Assembly (NCBI RefSeq): GCF_014323725.1
Contig: NZ_JABVED010000002.1
Coordinates: forward strand, 329,682-393,681
Reading direction: 5' to 3'
Origin: Actinokineospora xionganensis
GTDB lineage: Bacteria; Actinomycetota; Actinomycetes; Mycobacteriales; Pseudonocardiaceae
Length of the DNA: 64,000 nucleotides
Shown: positions 8,099-15,934 of the stretch, piece after piece
Position numbering within the stretch: the stretch's first letter is position 1
How the letters are laid out: each line of letters starts with the position of its first letter
Program-made: the position numbers and the translations under genes
The notes under the pieces: generated by a model
The model's database searches: none
Told to the model about the DNA's origin: nothing
Seen by the model: only the letters and a program-made list of their open reading frames with translations

Positions 8099-10393
8099 CT
8101 ATTCGGTTCGCATGGAGCTCAATCTGGTGGCGCCACGCAGAAACGGCATGGTCACCAGCGAGACGAGCAGGACCAGCCCGACCGCGGCCAGCGATATCGT
8201 CCCCACCCACGCCCAGTCGACGACCAGCGTCGAAGTGCCCGCGAGACGCATGACCAGGGCGGCGAGGACGACCCCGATCGCCACCGCCAGCACCATCCCA
8301 AGGCCGATCGGCACCGCGATCTGCCAGAGCAGCGAGCGGGCCAGCGCCCCGGTCGGGACACCGCTCGCGGCCAGGATCGCCAGCGGACGGCGGCGTTCCC
8401 GGATGTGTTCCAGCGCCAGCACCAGCAGGCTGGTTCCGGCCAGCAGCAAGGTGAACATCGATCCGATGAGCAGCCCGCGGCGGGCGGCCACGAACATCTC
8501 CCGGTCGGGGTCTTGGTATTCGGTCACCATGTGCTGCGACAGGTACGCGTCCCACCGCGCCAGCGCAACGCCGGTGCGGATTCGCTCCAGGGTCTCAGGG
8601 TCGACGGGGTCGACCACGAGCCCCGCGGTGACCCCCTCGGCAGGCACCACGGGGAAGGACTGGGGTGTGGTGATCGCGTACCAGGACATCGATGTCGGCC
8701 AGTACTGCAGCGCTCGGCGAACCGGGGGCACTGTCCAATTGCCATACGTCTGCCCTGGACCTCGGCCGCCGTCCCCGTAGTGCAGGACGGAGAGGACGCG
8801 TCCGGGCGTCAAGCCGTCGGCCGGTTCCTCCGCGCCGGGATGGACGAAGAACTGCCCGTCGGCGCAATCGGTGACCTTGAGCTGCCGTTCGATCGTGGGG
8901 CAGTCGACGATTCGCACGTGCACCATCGCGTCGCCGTCGGGGAACCGGACATAGGCTTCGCGGAACCTGGAAATCGAAACGGCCGGGTCGGCCCGGCTGA
9001 GGTACTCGGCGACCTCGTCGACCGCCTCGCTCGTGCCCATCACCGTCGCGCTGGCCTCGCTGGGATCCTCCCCGAATTCCCGTGGGGCGTCGAATATGAC
9101 CGCGAGCGACGCCAGCACGCACTGCAGCGCGATCGCGCCCGCGAGCACCACCGCGACCCCGCCGACGACCCTGGACGACGTGCCGCTGTCGAGTTGCAGC
9201 CTGCGGATCGCGAGCTGCCACGACGAGGGGCCACCGCGCACCACGGCCACCGTGCGTTCGACGACCCACGGCAGCAGCAGCGGCACACCGATGAGCACGA
9301 GAGTGGCGCCGGACGCGACGACATAGGCCCAGAACTGGCTGTTGGAGCTGAGTCCGTCGGCCGCCAGCAGCAACGCGACCCCGAGACCGACGGTCGCGAA
9401 CCGCCACGCCATCCGCCGTCGGACCGGCTTGCTGAACCGGACGACGCCCAACGGCTCGATGATCGTGCGGCGCATGGCGAACTGGGCGGTGGACACGGCG
9501 AGGACCGGGATCGCCAGCACGATAAGGATCGCCATCCACCACACCGGAACTATGTCCGCCGGGTACACGCTGACGCCCCTGAGCCGCACGCCTTCGGCCA
9601 GTTGCCTGCCTGCCAGGAACAGGCCCGTGCCGAACAGCAGCCCGGCCATCGCGCTCACCAGGCTCTCGGCGGCGGCGATGCGGCGAACCTGGGCACTGTC
9701 GGCACCGACCAGCCGCAGTGCGGACAGCCGCCGGTCGCGTTCGGCGCCCGCGATCCTCGTGCTGGCGGCGACGAAGATGAACACCGGCACGAGCAGCGCC
9801 ACGGATCCCAGGAGCAGCAACAGAAGCACGCTCGGGTCGAGCGGCCGGTCGACCCGCGTTCCGGAGCCGAAGCCGTACACGCGCTCACCGCGCCCCATCA
9901 CCTCCGGCCCCGCGCCGACGTAGGCCCGCGCGTGCCCCGGCTCGATCACGGCGTCCGGTGCGATCACACCGGCCGTGTGATAGGGGAACCGGGCACGCAG
10001 CTCGTCGTTTCCGGGCTGTGCCAAGAGTTCGGCCAACGCGGGCGTGACGTACATGTCGCCGTCGAACGGAAGCTTCGGGATGCCGGGCGGAACCGGCGCG
10101 GTGTGCCCGGTCGGCCAGACGTACGCGACGCTGATCGACTCGCCGCGAAAACTGGTTCCACTGTTGAGGTACCAGAGCGGGTCGACGCCGTCGATCTTCT
10201 CCGGAATCGTCTGGGTGGCCGCCGCCCGCTCGTAACGGGCGTCGATCATCGGGCCGACCGAGGACGCCAGGAGCAGCACCGCGACGGCGATGCCGATGCC
10301 GACCGTGCTCAGGACCAGCCTGGCCACCGAGGTCCGGCCGCCCCCGACGGCCAACCGGATCCCGATGACCAGGTCGTTGAACCAGGCCCTCAC
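8099..10393 (-). CDS. ABC transporter permease with two FtsX/MacB-type domains, 764 aa
   Basis: An N-terminal membrane segment (VARLVLSTVGIGIAVAVLLLASS) is followed by an extracytoplasmic region, a first FtsX core (VLLLLLLGSVALLVPVFIFVAAS ... RLVGADSAQVRRIAAAESL), further TM segments, a second extracytoplasmic region, and a second FtsX core at the C-terminus (ILAASGVPTGALARSLL). This is the MacB/LolC-like permease layout of exporters or mechanotransmitters for peptides or drugs. The start is a GTG that overlaps the ATPase stop by 4 nt (GTGA), so the two are translated together. It is third in a PadR-ATPase-permease operon. Confidence 0.88.
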   Translation of the reverse strand: MRAWFNDLVIGIRLAVGGGRTSVARLVLSTVGIGIAVAVLLLASSVGPMIDARYERAAATQTIPEKIDGVDPLWYLNSGTSFRGESISVAYVWPTGHTAPVPPGIPKLPFDGDMYVTPALAELLAQPGNDELRARFPYHTAGVIAPDAVIEPGHARAYVGAGPEVMGRGERVYGFGSGTRVDRPLDPSVLLLLLLGSVALLVPVFIFVAASTRIAGAERDRRLSALRLVGADSAQVRRIAAAESLVSAMAGLLFGTGLFLAGRQLAEGVRLRGVSVYPADIVPVWWMAILIVLAIPVLAVSTAQFAMRRTIIEPLGVVRFSKPVRRRMAWRFATVGLGVALLLAADGLSSNSQFWAYVVASGATLVLIGVPLLLPWVVERTVAVVRGGPSSWQLAIRRLQLDSGTSSRVVGGVAVVLAGAIALQCVLASLAVIFDAPREFGEDPSEASATVMGTSEAVDEVAEYLSRADPAVSISRFREAYVRFPDGDAMVHVRIVDCPTIERQLKVTDCADGQFFVHPGAEEPADGLTPGRVLSVLHYGDGGRGPGQTYGNWTVPPVRRALQYWPTSMSWYAITTPQSFPVVPAEGVTAGLVVDPVDPETLERIRTGVALARWDAYLSQHMVTEYQDPDREMFVAARRGLLIGSMFTLLLAGTSLLVLALEHIRERRRPLAILAASGVPTGALARSLLWQIAVPIGLGMVLAVAIGVVLAALVMRLAGTSTLVVDWAWVGTISLAAVGLVLLVSLVTMPFLRGATRLSSMRTE

Positions 10394-11070
10394 TGCACCA
10401 TCTCCACCTGGCGGGCGCGGCCGTCGCGGACGATGACCTCGCGGTCGGAGTACGCGGCGACCCGCGGCTCATGGGTGACGAGGACGATCGCGGCACCGGT
10501 CTCCTTCGCCGTGTCGATGAGCAGCCGCATGACCTGTTCACCGTTGAGCGAGTCCAGCGCCCCGGTCGGCTCGTCGGCGAAGATCACCTTCGGGCCGGTG
10601 ACGAGCGCCCTGGCGACGGCGACCCGCTGGCCCTGGCCACCGGAGACCTCACCGGGACGCTTGTCGGCCGCGCCGTCGACTTCCAGGCGCCCCAACCACT
10701 CCCGGGCGGACTCCTCGGCCTTGCCGCGGGACAGGCCGCCGAGGCGCAACGGGAGGGCGACGTTCTCCAGGCAGGTCAGCTCGGGGACGAGCTGGCCGAA
10801 CTGGAACACGAAGCCGAACTCGGTGCGGCGCAACGCACTGCGGTCCTTGTCCGACATCGTCGACAGGGTCTGTCCGTTGTAGACGACCGTGCCGGACTCG
10901 GGCGCGACGATCCCCGCCATGCAGTGCAGCAGAGTCGACTTGCCCGAGCCCGACGGTCCCATCACCGCGACGATCTCCCCCGCGCCGACGGTCATCGACG
11001 CACCGTCGAGCGCCGCGGACTGGCCGTAGGTCTTGCGTAGATCAGCGCCGACCAGGAGCGGCTCGGTCAC
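10390..11070 (-). CDS. ABC transporter ATP-binding protein, MacB/LolD type, 226 aa
   Basis: Walker A is GPSGSGKST, the signature is EVSGGQGQRVAVARAL, Walker B is VIFADEP followed by TGALDS, and the H-loop is VTHEP. This is the complete short ATPase of a MacB/LolD-class exporter. The GTG start at 11070 overlaps the PadR stop by 4 nt (GTGA), and its own stop overlaps the permease start in the same way. The longer in-frame reading toward 11349 lies inside the PadR gene and was not used. Energises the permease at 8099-10393; the cargo is unknown. Confidence 0.93.
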   Translation of the reverse strand: MTEPLLVGADLRKTYGQSAALDGASMTVGAGEIVAVMGPSGSGKSTLLHCMAGIVAPESGTVVYNGQTLSTMSDKDRSALRRTEFGFVFQFGQLVPELTCLENVALPLRLGGLSRGKAEESAREWLGRLEVDGAADKRPGEVSGGQGQRVAVARALVTGPKVIFADEPTGALDSLNGEQVMRLLIDTAKETGAAIVLVTHEPRVAAYSDREVIVRDGRARQVEMVQ

Positions 11071-11591
11071 GAAGCCACCTGCTTGCCGAGGTCGGCGAGC
11101 CTGGCCGTGGTCAGCTCCAGCCAGCGCAGGTCCGCCTCGAGGTGGAACAGCGCGTGGTCGCAGATGAGCTGGTCGGCCAGGTCGCCGCGCTGCTTGCGCA
11201 CGGTCAGCTCGCGCATCGCCCGCAGGTGCGCGACCCGCTGGGCGTCGAGCACGTCGGCGGCGTTGCGGCCGGACATGAGAGCCAGGATGACCTTCGTGTA
11301 GAGCGCGCTCTGCAGGTAGATCTCCGGCTTCTCCGGCGTCACGAGCCACTCCGCGACATCGGTAACGCCCGCGTCCGTGATCGAGTACCGCTTGCGTTCC
11401 GGACCGCCCCCAGGTTCGACACCGCTCTCCTCCACCAGTCCGTTGCGCAGCAGCCGCGAGAGCGTCGAATAGACCTGCCCGTATGCCAGCGGGCGGTCGG
11501 CGCCGAAGTGCTCGTCGTAGGTGCGCTTCAGGTCATATCCGTGCCTGGGCCCTGTTTCCAGAAGCCCCAGCAAGGCGTGTCCGATTGACAT
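11067..11591 (-). CDS. PadR-family transcriptional regulator, 174 aa
   Basis: The N-terminal winged helix (MSIGHALLGLLETGPRHGYDLKRTYDEHFG ... GQVYSTLSRLLRNGLV, then KRYSITDAG) is diagnostic for PadR, and a C-terminal helical dimerisation region follows. PadR proteins repress their own operon and release on binding hydrophobic drugs or phenolics. It is the first gene of an operon with an ABC exporter, the arrangement of drug-responsive efflux units such as LmrR-LmrCD. A palindrome just upstream (11610-11621) overlaps the likely -10 and is the expected operator. Confidence 0.92.
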   Translation of the reverse strand: MSIGHALLGLLETGPRHGYDLKRTYDEHFGADRPLAYGQVYSTLSRLLRNGLVEESGVEPGGGPERKRYSITDAGVTDVAEWLVTPEKPEIYLQSALYTKVILALMSGRNAADVLDAQRVAHLRAMRELTVRKQRGDLADQLICDHALFHLEADLRWLELTTARLADLGKQVAS

Positions 11592-11599
11592 GACCCGAA

Positions 11600-11621
11600 C
11601 TGTACAGCATGTGTATACACA
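11600..11621 (-). promoter_or_regulatory. operator-like double palindrome upstream of padR
   Basis: CTGTACAG (11600-11607) and TGTGTATACACA (11610-11621) are both perfect palindromes within the 58-nt padR upstream gap. The second includes TATACA on the minus strand, a good -10 element, so repressor binding would block the promoter. PadR operators commonly have ATGT-type half-sites, as here. Confidence 0.55.
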
Positions 11622-11649
11622 CTGCGAATAGAGGTGTGAGCTGTGGAGA

Positions 11650-12006
11650 TCAGCAGGCGCAGAGGCAGAACGGGTGCCCGGCGGGGTCGGCGTAGACGCG
11701 GAACGACTTCTGCTCGTCGAGCAGCTTCGCGCCGATCTCGACGGCCCGCTCGTGGGCCGCCGCGATGTCCTCGACCTTGAGGTCGAGATGGAACTGCTGC
11801 GGCCGATCGCCCTCCGGCCACGTCGGCGCCTCGTAGTTCGCCACCGCCTGGAACTCGATCAGCGTGCCGCCGTTGCCGATGGTCGACCAGGAGTTGTCCT
11901 CTGCGGCATCGGGCTCCGGCCAGTCGAGCAGGCGGGCATAGAACTTCGAGAGCTCCAGCGGGTCGGGACAGTCCAGAACAACCGAGCCGAGTGTGGGTAC
12001 CGACAT
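11650..12006 (-). CDS. VOC (glyoxalase/bleomycin-resistance) family protein, 118 aa
   Basis: A single VOC unit with the beta-alpha-beta-beta-beta repeats: VVLDCPDPLELSKFYARLLDWP at the N-terminus and FHLDLKVEDIAAAHERAVEIGAKLL in the second half, ending with DPAGHPFCLC. The His and acidic metal-site positions look conserved. The start at 12006 has a strong GGGAGGAAATC ribosome site. Members include resistance proteins and small-molecule lyases; the substrate is not deducible. It is divergent from the CGNR regulator at 12093, with shared AACCGG sites between. Confidence 0.85.
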   Translation of the reverse strand: MSVPTLGSVVLDCPDPLELSKFYARLLDWPEPDAAEDNSWSTIGNGGTLIEFQAVANYEAPTWPEGDRPQQFHLDLKVEDIAAAHERAVEIGAKLLDEQKSFRVYADPAGHPFCLCAC

Positions 12007-12024
12007 GATTTCCTCCCAGATGCG

Positions 12025-12086
12025 TAACCGGTGATATGAGCATGCCGGTTAGGCGCGGACCCGTCAACCGGTAAAGGGCCTACAGT
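12025..12086. promoter_or_regulatory. three AACCGG sites and a TACAGT -10 in a divergent promoter
   Basis: TAACCGGT (12025-12032), its inverse GCCGGTTA (12044-12051) and CAACCGGT (12065-12072) lie about 20 bp apart, on one helix face. TACAGT at 12081-12086 stands exactly 6 nt before the GTG of the CGNR gene, and the third site falls in the spacer upstream of it. The arrangement suggests a DNA-binding protein controls both divergent genes; the CGNR protein itself is the natural candidate. Confidence 0.5.
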
Positions 12087-12092
12087 GGTTTT

Positions 12093-12557
12093 GTGAGTTC
12101 TACCCACGACGTGGAGTTGGTCCTCGACTTCCTGAACACCCTTGACGTCGAAGAGAACGCCGACCTGCTCGACGACGACCTGAGATGGCACGCCTGGCTG
12201 GCCGCGCGCGGTCTGACCGCCGGTGACCCCACGCATGTCCGAGCCGTCCGCGACGGGTTGCGGGGCCTGATCGGCGGCGCGCCCGCCTCGCCACCGCCCG
12301 ATGCGGACGTTCGGGTCTCGGTGGTCGCGGGTGTGCCGAAGGTGTCGGCACCGGACGTCGCGGGCGCGGTTCTGGCGGCGGCGAGTCGTCTGGCGGTGCT
12401 CGGCGAGTGGGAGCGGGTGAAGATCTGTCCGGCTGACGAGTGTCAGTGGGCGTTCTTCGACCGGTCGCGCAACCGGTCTCGGACTTGGTGCTCGATGCAG
12501 GTCTGCGGAAACCGGGAGAAGGCCCGGGCCTGGCGGGAGCGCTCGAAGTCCGGCTGA
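12093..12557 (+). CDS. ABATE/CGNR zinc-finger putative transcriptional regulator, 154 aa
   Basis: The N-terminal ABATE domain (LVLDFLNTLD) is followed by the C-terminal CGNR zinc finger: Cys112 and Cys117 (CPADEC) and Cys133 and Cys138 (WCSMQVCGNREKAR), the last within the eponymous CGNR 138-141. ABATE proteins are thought to be stress-related transcription factors with a zinc-ribbon DNA-binding end. The GTG start has no ribosome site but a TACAGT -10 just 6 nt before it, pointing to a leaderless mRNA. Divergent from the VOC gene. Confidence 0.85.
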   Translation: MSSTHDVELVLDFLNTLDVEENADLLDDDLRWHAWLAARGLTAGDPTHVRAVRDGLRGLIGGAPASPPPDADVRVSVVAGVPKVSAPDVAGAVLAAASRLAVLGEWERVKICPADECQWAFFDRSRNRSRTWCSMQVCGNREKARAWRERSKSG

Positions 12558-12566
12558 CCCCACCCG

Positions 12567-12760
12567 CGAGTCGCCCCTCCAGGCAAACGAGTCGCCCCAC
12601 CAGGCAAGTGAGTGCGTCCTTCAAGCAAGTGACTTCGACATGCGGAAGATTCGTCGACAGGTCCATCGGAGCCCAACCGCCTGAGGCATCGCGAACTGAG
12701 GGCTCCGCGGTCGACTCGCGTGCGCGAATGTCGAAGTCGGTTGCTGGAGGGGGCGACTCG
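12567..12760. repeat. degenerate 21-22-bp intergenic repeat in both orientations
   Basis: Three imperfect tandem units lie at 12567-12587, 12588-12609 and 12610-12630; their shared core is GAGTCGCCCC followed by a CAGGCAAG-type end. A related segment in inverted orientation lies at 12728-12760 (ATGTCGAAGTCGG, then GGGGGCGACTCG), so the region could fold into a long imperfect hairpin with a roughly 90-nt loop. It sits between the stops of the convergent CGNR and DUF445 genes. Confidence 0.6.
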
Positions 12761-12768
12761 CGCGAGGG

Positions 12769-14019
12769 TCAGGTGATCAGCTGGGCGACGGTGTAGATCA
12801 CCAGGCCCGCGAGGGCGCCGACCACGGTGCCGTTGATCCTGATGAACTGCAGGTCGCGGCCGACCTGGAGTTCGACCTTGCGTGCGGTCTCGTCGGCGTC
12901 CCAGCGCTGCACTGTGTCGGTGATCAGGGTGGTGATCTCGTCCCGGTAGTTGAGGACGATGTGGGCGGCGGCGCCCTCCACCCAGCCGTCGGCCTTGGTG
13001 CGCAGGGACTCGTCGCCCATCAGGCGGGTGCCGAGGGTCATCAGGCCTGCCCGGACCCGGGTGCGCAGTTCGCTCGACGGGTCCTCGGCGGCGTCGAGGA
13101 GCATCTTCTTGGCGGTGGTCCACGCCGAGCCGATGAGGGTCTGCACATCCGGGTGTTCGAGGACCTGGTGCTTGACCTGCTCGGCCCGCTCCATCACTCG
13201 CGGGTCGGTCTGCATGTCGCCTGCGAACTCGGTGAGGAACTTGTCCAAGGCCAGCCGCATGGGGTGGTTGACGTCGGTTTTGACGTTCCACGCGAAGGAC
13301 AGGACCTCGCCGTAGACCTTGTCCGCCACCAGGGCGTCGACGAACTTCGGCGACCACGTCGGGGCGCGGCCGGACACGACGCCCAGGACCTGGGCGTGGT
13401 TGACCTTGACCCAGTCGTAGGCCTGGTCGCACATGAGGTCCACGAGCTTGTGGTGGGCGCCGTCGCCGATGACCCGTTCCAGGAGCTTGCCCATGGGCGG
13501 ACCCCAGGGGGTGCCGACGATCCGGTTGACGACGGCCTGCTCCATTACGGCCTGCACGTCCTCGTCCCGCAGGACCGTGACGGCGCCGCGCACGACCGTG
13601 GCCAACTCCGAGGTGACCCGTTCGGCGTTCTCCCGCTGGGCGAGCCAGCCGCCGAGCCGGTTCGCCACCCCGACGCGGCGCAGGCGTTCGCGGACGACCT
13701 GTTCGGAGAGGAAGTTGGTGCCGACGAAGTCGCCAAGGCTGTCGCCGAGGACGTCCTTCTTGTTCGGGATGATCGCCGTGTGCGGGATGGGCAGACCCAT
13801 CGGCCTGCGGAACAGCGCGGTGACGGCGAACCAGTCGGCGAGGGCGCCGATCATGCCCGCCTCGGCGGCGGCCTTCACGTAGCCGGTCCACGGGGGCGGG
13901 TCCGGCCACAGGGTCAGGCCGATGAAGATCGCCGTGGCACCCAGCAGGAATCCCAGGGCGACGCCCTTCATCTGCCGCAGGGCGCGCCGCTTCTCAAATT
14001 CGCCGGGTACTTGCTCCAC
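12769..14019 (-). CDS. DUF445 family membrane protein, 416 aa
   Basis: One TM segment lies near the N-terminus (VALGFLLGATAIFIGLTLW), and a second hydrophobic stretch with the family motif GMIGALADWFAVTALFRRPMG follows. A long helical region with the repeated LRxRVxxGLxxL pattern leads to a C-terminal TM segment (TVVGALAGLVIYTVAQLIT). This is the YjiN/YheB-type DUF445 layout and length. The biochemical function of the family is unknown. A short unusual gap of 29 nt separates its start from the divergent dapC gene. Confidence 0.9.
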   Translation of the reverse strand: MEQVPGEFEKRRALRQMKGVALGFLLGATAIFIGLTLWPDPPPWTGYVKAAAEAGMIGALADWFAVTALFRRPMGLPIPHTAIIPNKKDVLGDSLGDFVGTNFLSEQVVRERLRRVGVANRLGGWLAQRENAERVTSELATVVRGAVTVLRDEDVQAVMEQAVVNRIVGTPWGPPMGKLLERVIGDGAHHKLVDLMCDQAYDWVKVNHAQVLGVVSGRAPTWSPKFVDALVADKVYGEVLSFAWNVKTDVNHPMRLALDKFLTEFAGDMQTDPRVMERAEQVKHQVLEHPDVQTLIGSAWTTAKKMLLDAAEDPSSELRTRVRAGLMTLGTRLMGDESLRTKADGWVEGAAAHIVLNYRDEITTLITDTVQRWDADETARKVELQVGRDLQFIRINGTVVGALAGLVIYTVAQLIT

Positions 14020-14048
14020 GACGCCATTGTCCGTGAGGATTCCTATCC

Positions 14049-15212
14049 GTGCCTCGAACCACGCTTGTACCCAGGCTGCGTCCGTTCACGTCGACGATCT
14101 TCGCGGAGATGACCTCCCTCGCGGCGAGCTTCGGCGCGGTCAACCTCGGCCAGGGCTTCCCGGACACCGACGGTCCGGCCGCCATGCTGGCCGAAGCCCA
14201 GAAAGCCATCGCCGACGGGATCAACCAGTACCCGCCGGGGCCCGGCAGGCCGGAGCTGCGAGCGGCCATCGCGGCGCGGCGTTCGCGCTACGGGACGGCC
14301 TTCGACCCGGACTCGGAGATCCTCGTCACCGTGGGTGCCACCGAGGCCATCGCGGCGTCGCTGCTGGCTCTCGTCGAGGCGGGCGACGAGGTGATCCTCT
14401 TCGAGCCGTACTACGACTCCTACGCCGCCTCGGTCGCCATGGCGGGCGCCACCCGGCGGGTCGTGTCCCTGGTGGAGGAGCCGTCGGGTCGCTTCGGGCT
14501 CGACGTCGAGGCGCTGCGGGCGGCGGTCACGCCCGCGACCAAGGCGATCCTGGTGAACAGCCCGCACAACCCGACCGGGACGGTCTTCACCCAGGCGGAG
14601 CTGGCAGCCGTCGTCGAGGTCTGCGTCGAGCACGATCTGCTGGCGATCACCGACGAGGTCTACGAGGACCTGCTGTTCGACGGGCTGGCGCACGTGCCGT
14701 TGGGATCGCTGCCGGGGATGGCGGAGCGCACGCTGACGATCTCCAGCGCGGGCAAGAGCTTCAACTGCACCGGGTGGAAGATCGGCTGGGTCTGCGGGCC
14801 CGCCGAACTGGTCGCGGCGGTGCGCGCGGCCAAGCAGTTCCTCACCTTCGTCGGCGGCGCGCCGTTCCAGCCCGCGGTGGCGCACGCGCTGAACCACGAA
14901 GGCGCCTGGGTGCGGGACCTTCGGGACTCGTTGGAGAACAAGCGCGACCGGCTCTCCGCCGGACTCGCCGAGGCCGGGTTCGGGGTGCGCCAGACCGCGG
15001 GCACGTACTTCGTCTGCGCCGACGTGCGGCCGCTGGGCTTCGGCGACGGTCTGGAGCTGTGCCGCGAACTGCCCGCGCGCATCGGGGTGGCGGCGGTGCC
15101 GGTGCAGGTGTTCACGGACAACCCGGACCGCTGGCGGCACCTGGTCCGCTTCGCGTTCTGCAAGAAGGACGACATCCTGGACGAGGCGATCAGCAGGCTG
15201 CACAAGCTCTGA
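14049..15212 (+). CDS. dapC: N-succinyldiaminopimelate aminotransferase DapC
   Basis: A fold-type I PLP aminotransferase of 387 aa. The PLP Lys is Lys236 in SSAGKSFNCTGWK; Asn174 (SPHNPTG), Asp202 and Tyr205 (TDEVYE) are the usual cofactor contacts; the substrate Arg lies in LVRFAFCKKDD near the end. Residue patterns such as VNLGQGFPDTDGP, GGAPFQPAV and the FCK(K/R)DD end match the mycobacterial DapC (Rv0858c type) closely from memory. DapC makes N-succinyl-LL-2,6-diaminopimelate from N-succinyl-2-amino-6-oxopimelate with glutamate, for lysine and peptidoglycan. Related kynurenine/methionine aminotransferases remain possible. Start is GTG, with GAGGA 9 nt before it. Confidence 0.82.
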   Translation: MPRTTLVPRLRPFTSTIFAEMTSLAASFGAVNLGQGFPDTDGPAAMLAEAQKAIADGINQYPPGPGRPELRAAIAARRSRYGTAFDPDSEILVTVGATEAIAASLLALVEAGDEVILFEPYYDSYAASVAMAGATRRVVSLVEEPSGRFGLDVEALRAAVTPATKAILVNSPHNPTGTVFTQAELAAVVEVCVEHDLLAITDEVYEDLLFDGLAHVPLGSLPGMAERTLTISSAGKSFNCTGWKIGWVCGPAELVAAVRAAKQFLTFVGGAPFQPAVAHALNHEGAWVRDLRDSLENKRDRLSAGLAEAGFGVRQTAGTYFVCADVRPLGFGDGLELCRELPARIGVAAVPVQVFTDNPDRWRHLVRFAFCKKDDILDEAISRLHKL

Positions 15213-15305
15213 CCCGGTTCCCCTTGTCCCTCTTTGGTGGGTCACCCGGATCCGGCTCGCGGTGATCGTCGTCCGACCGGCGATGACGATCACCGGGAGG
15301 ACCAA

Positions 15306-15866
15306 GTGGACACAGCCGAGCTCGTCCGACGGGCGGGCACGGGTGACCAGACGGCATGGCGGGACCTGGTCGAGCGGTACGCGGGCCTGGTCTGGCGGAT
15401 CGCCCGCGCCCACCGACTCGACGACGCGGACGCGGCCGACGTCAGCCAGAGCACCTGGATCGCCCTCGCGGAGCACCTGCCCACGCTCCGGTCGCCCGAG
15501 CGGCTCTCGGCGTGGCTGGCCACCACGGCCCGGCGGGAGTGTCTGCGGATGATCGCCCACCGCGGCCGTGAGGTGCGGGCGTCGGAGTGGTCCGACGTCG
15601 TCGACCACGCGGGCGAGCACCGCTGGCCGGAAACAGCCATCCTGCGCGGCGAGCGCGACGACACCCTCTGGCGCGCCTTCGCGGCGCTCCCGGACCGCTG
15701 CCGGTCCCTCCTGGGCCTGCTCGCTTTCGCACCGGACTTGAGCTACGCCCAGCTGGGGCGGGCGGTCGGGATCGCGGTGGGCAGCATCGGGCAGACCCGC
15801 GGCAGATGCCTCGACGTGTTGCGGCGCAAGCTCATCTCCCTTGGCATCCCGGGCGAGGTGGCGTGA
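15306..15866 (+). CDS. ECF-like sigma-70 family sigma factor of a CHAT-protein operon, 186 aa
   Basis: Region 2 is at residues 1-85 (ELVRRAGTGDQTAWRDLVERYAGLVWRIARAH, then DAADVSQSTWIALAEHLPTL) and region 4 is at the C-terminus (FAALPDRCRSLLGLLAF ... YAQLGRAVGIAVGSIGQTRGRCLDVLRRKL). There is no region 3, as in ECF sigma factors. The GTG start at 15306 is supported by GGGAGG upstream. No membrane anti-sigma gene is adjacent; a 22-codon reading frame, a 129-aa protein and a CHAT-TPR protein follow in one tightly coupled operon. Its targets are probably the operon itself and related genes, which is inference. Confidence 0.88.
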   Translation: MDTAELVRRAGTGDQTAWRDLVERYAGLVWRIARAHRLDDADAADVSQSTWIALAEHLPTLRSPERLSAWLATTARRECLRMIAHRGREVRASEWSDVVDHAGEHRWPETAILRGERDDTLWRAFAALPDRCRSLLGLLAFAPDLSYAQLGRAVGIAVGSIGQTRGRCLDVLRRKLISLGIPGEVA

Positions 15867-15934
15867 TGACCGGCCTGCTCGCTTCCTGCCGCCATTCCGC
15901 GGCCATCCAGCGCTTCCGAAGCGAGGTGGTGTGA
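15866..15934 (+). CDS. 22-codon mini-ORF coupled on both sides by TGATG overlaps
   Basis: ATG at 15866 overlaps the last base of the sigma-factor stop, and the TGA at 15932-15934 overlaps the ATG of the next gene. The encoded peptide begins MTGLLASCRHS and ends FRSEVV. The segment before each start is nearly identical (GCGAGGTGG then C or T then GTGATGACCG at 15853 and 15921), so it may be a duplicated ribosome-loading site, a leader peptide or a real small protein. Too short for homology-based assignment. Confidence 0.4.
   Translation: MTGLLASCRHSAAIQRFRSEVV

Noticed and set aside
7712-10882. A 1056-codon plus-strand open frame
   Set aside because: It lies antisense to the PadR-ABC operon genes and shows only GC-rich codon noise; the minus-strand FtsX and ATPase genes have clear motifs.
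12558-12768. CRISPR-like array
   Set aside because: Repeat units are imperfect, have no spacers of constant length and no cas genes nearby.
12443-13909. A 488-codon minus-strand frame overlapping the DUF445 gene
   Set aside because: It is a shifted frame of the DUF445 gene with an unnatural Arg/Pro-rich composition.
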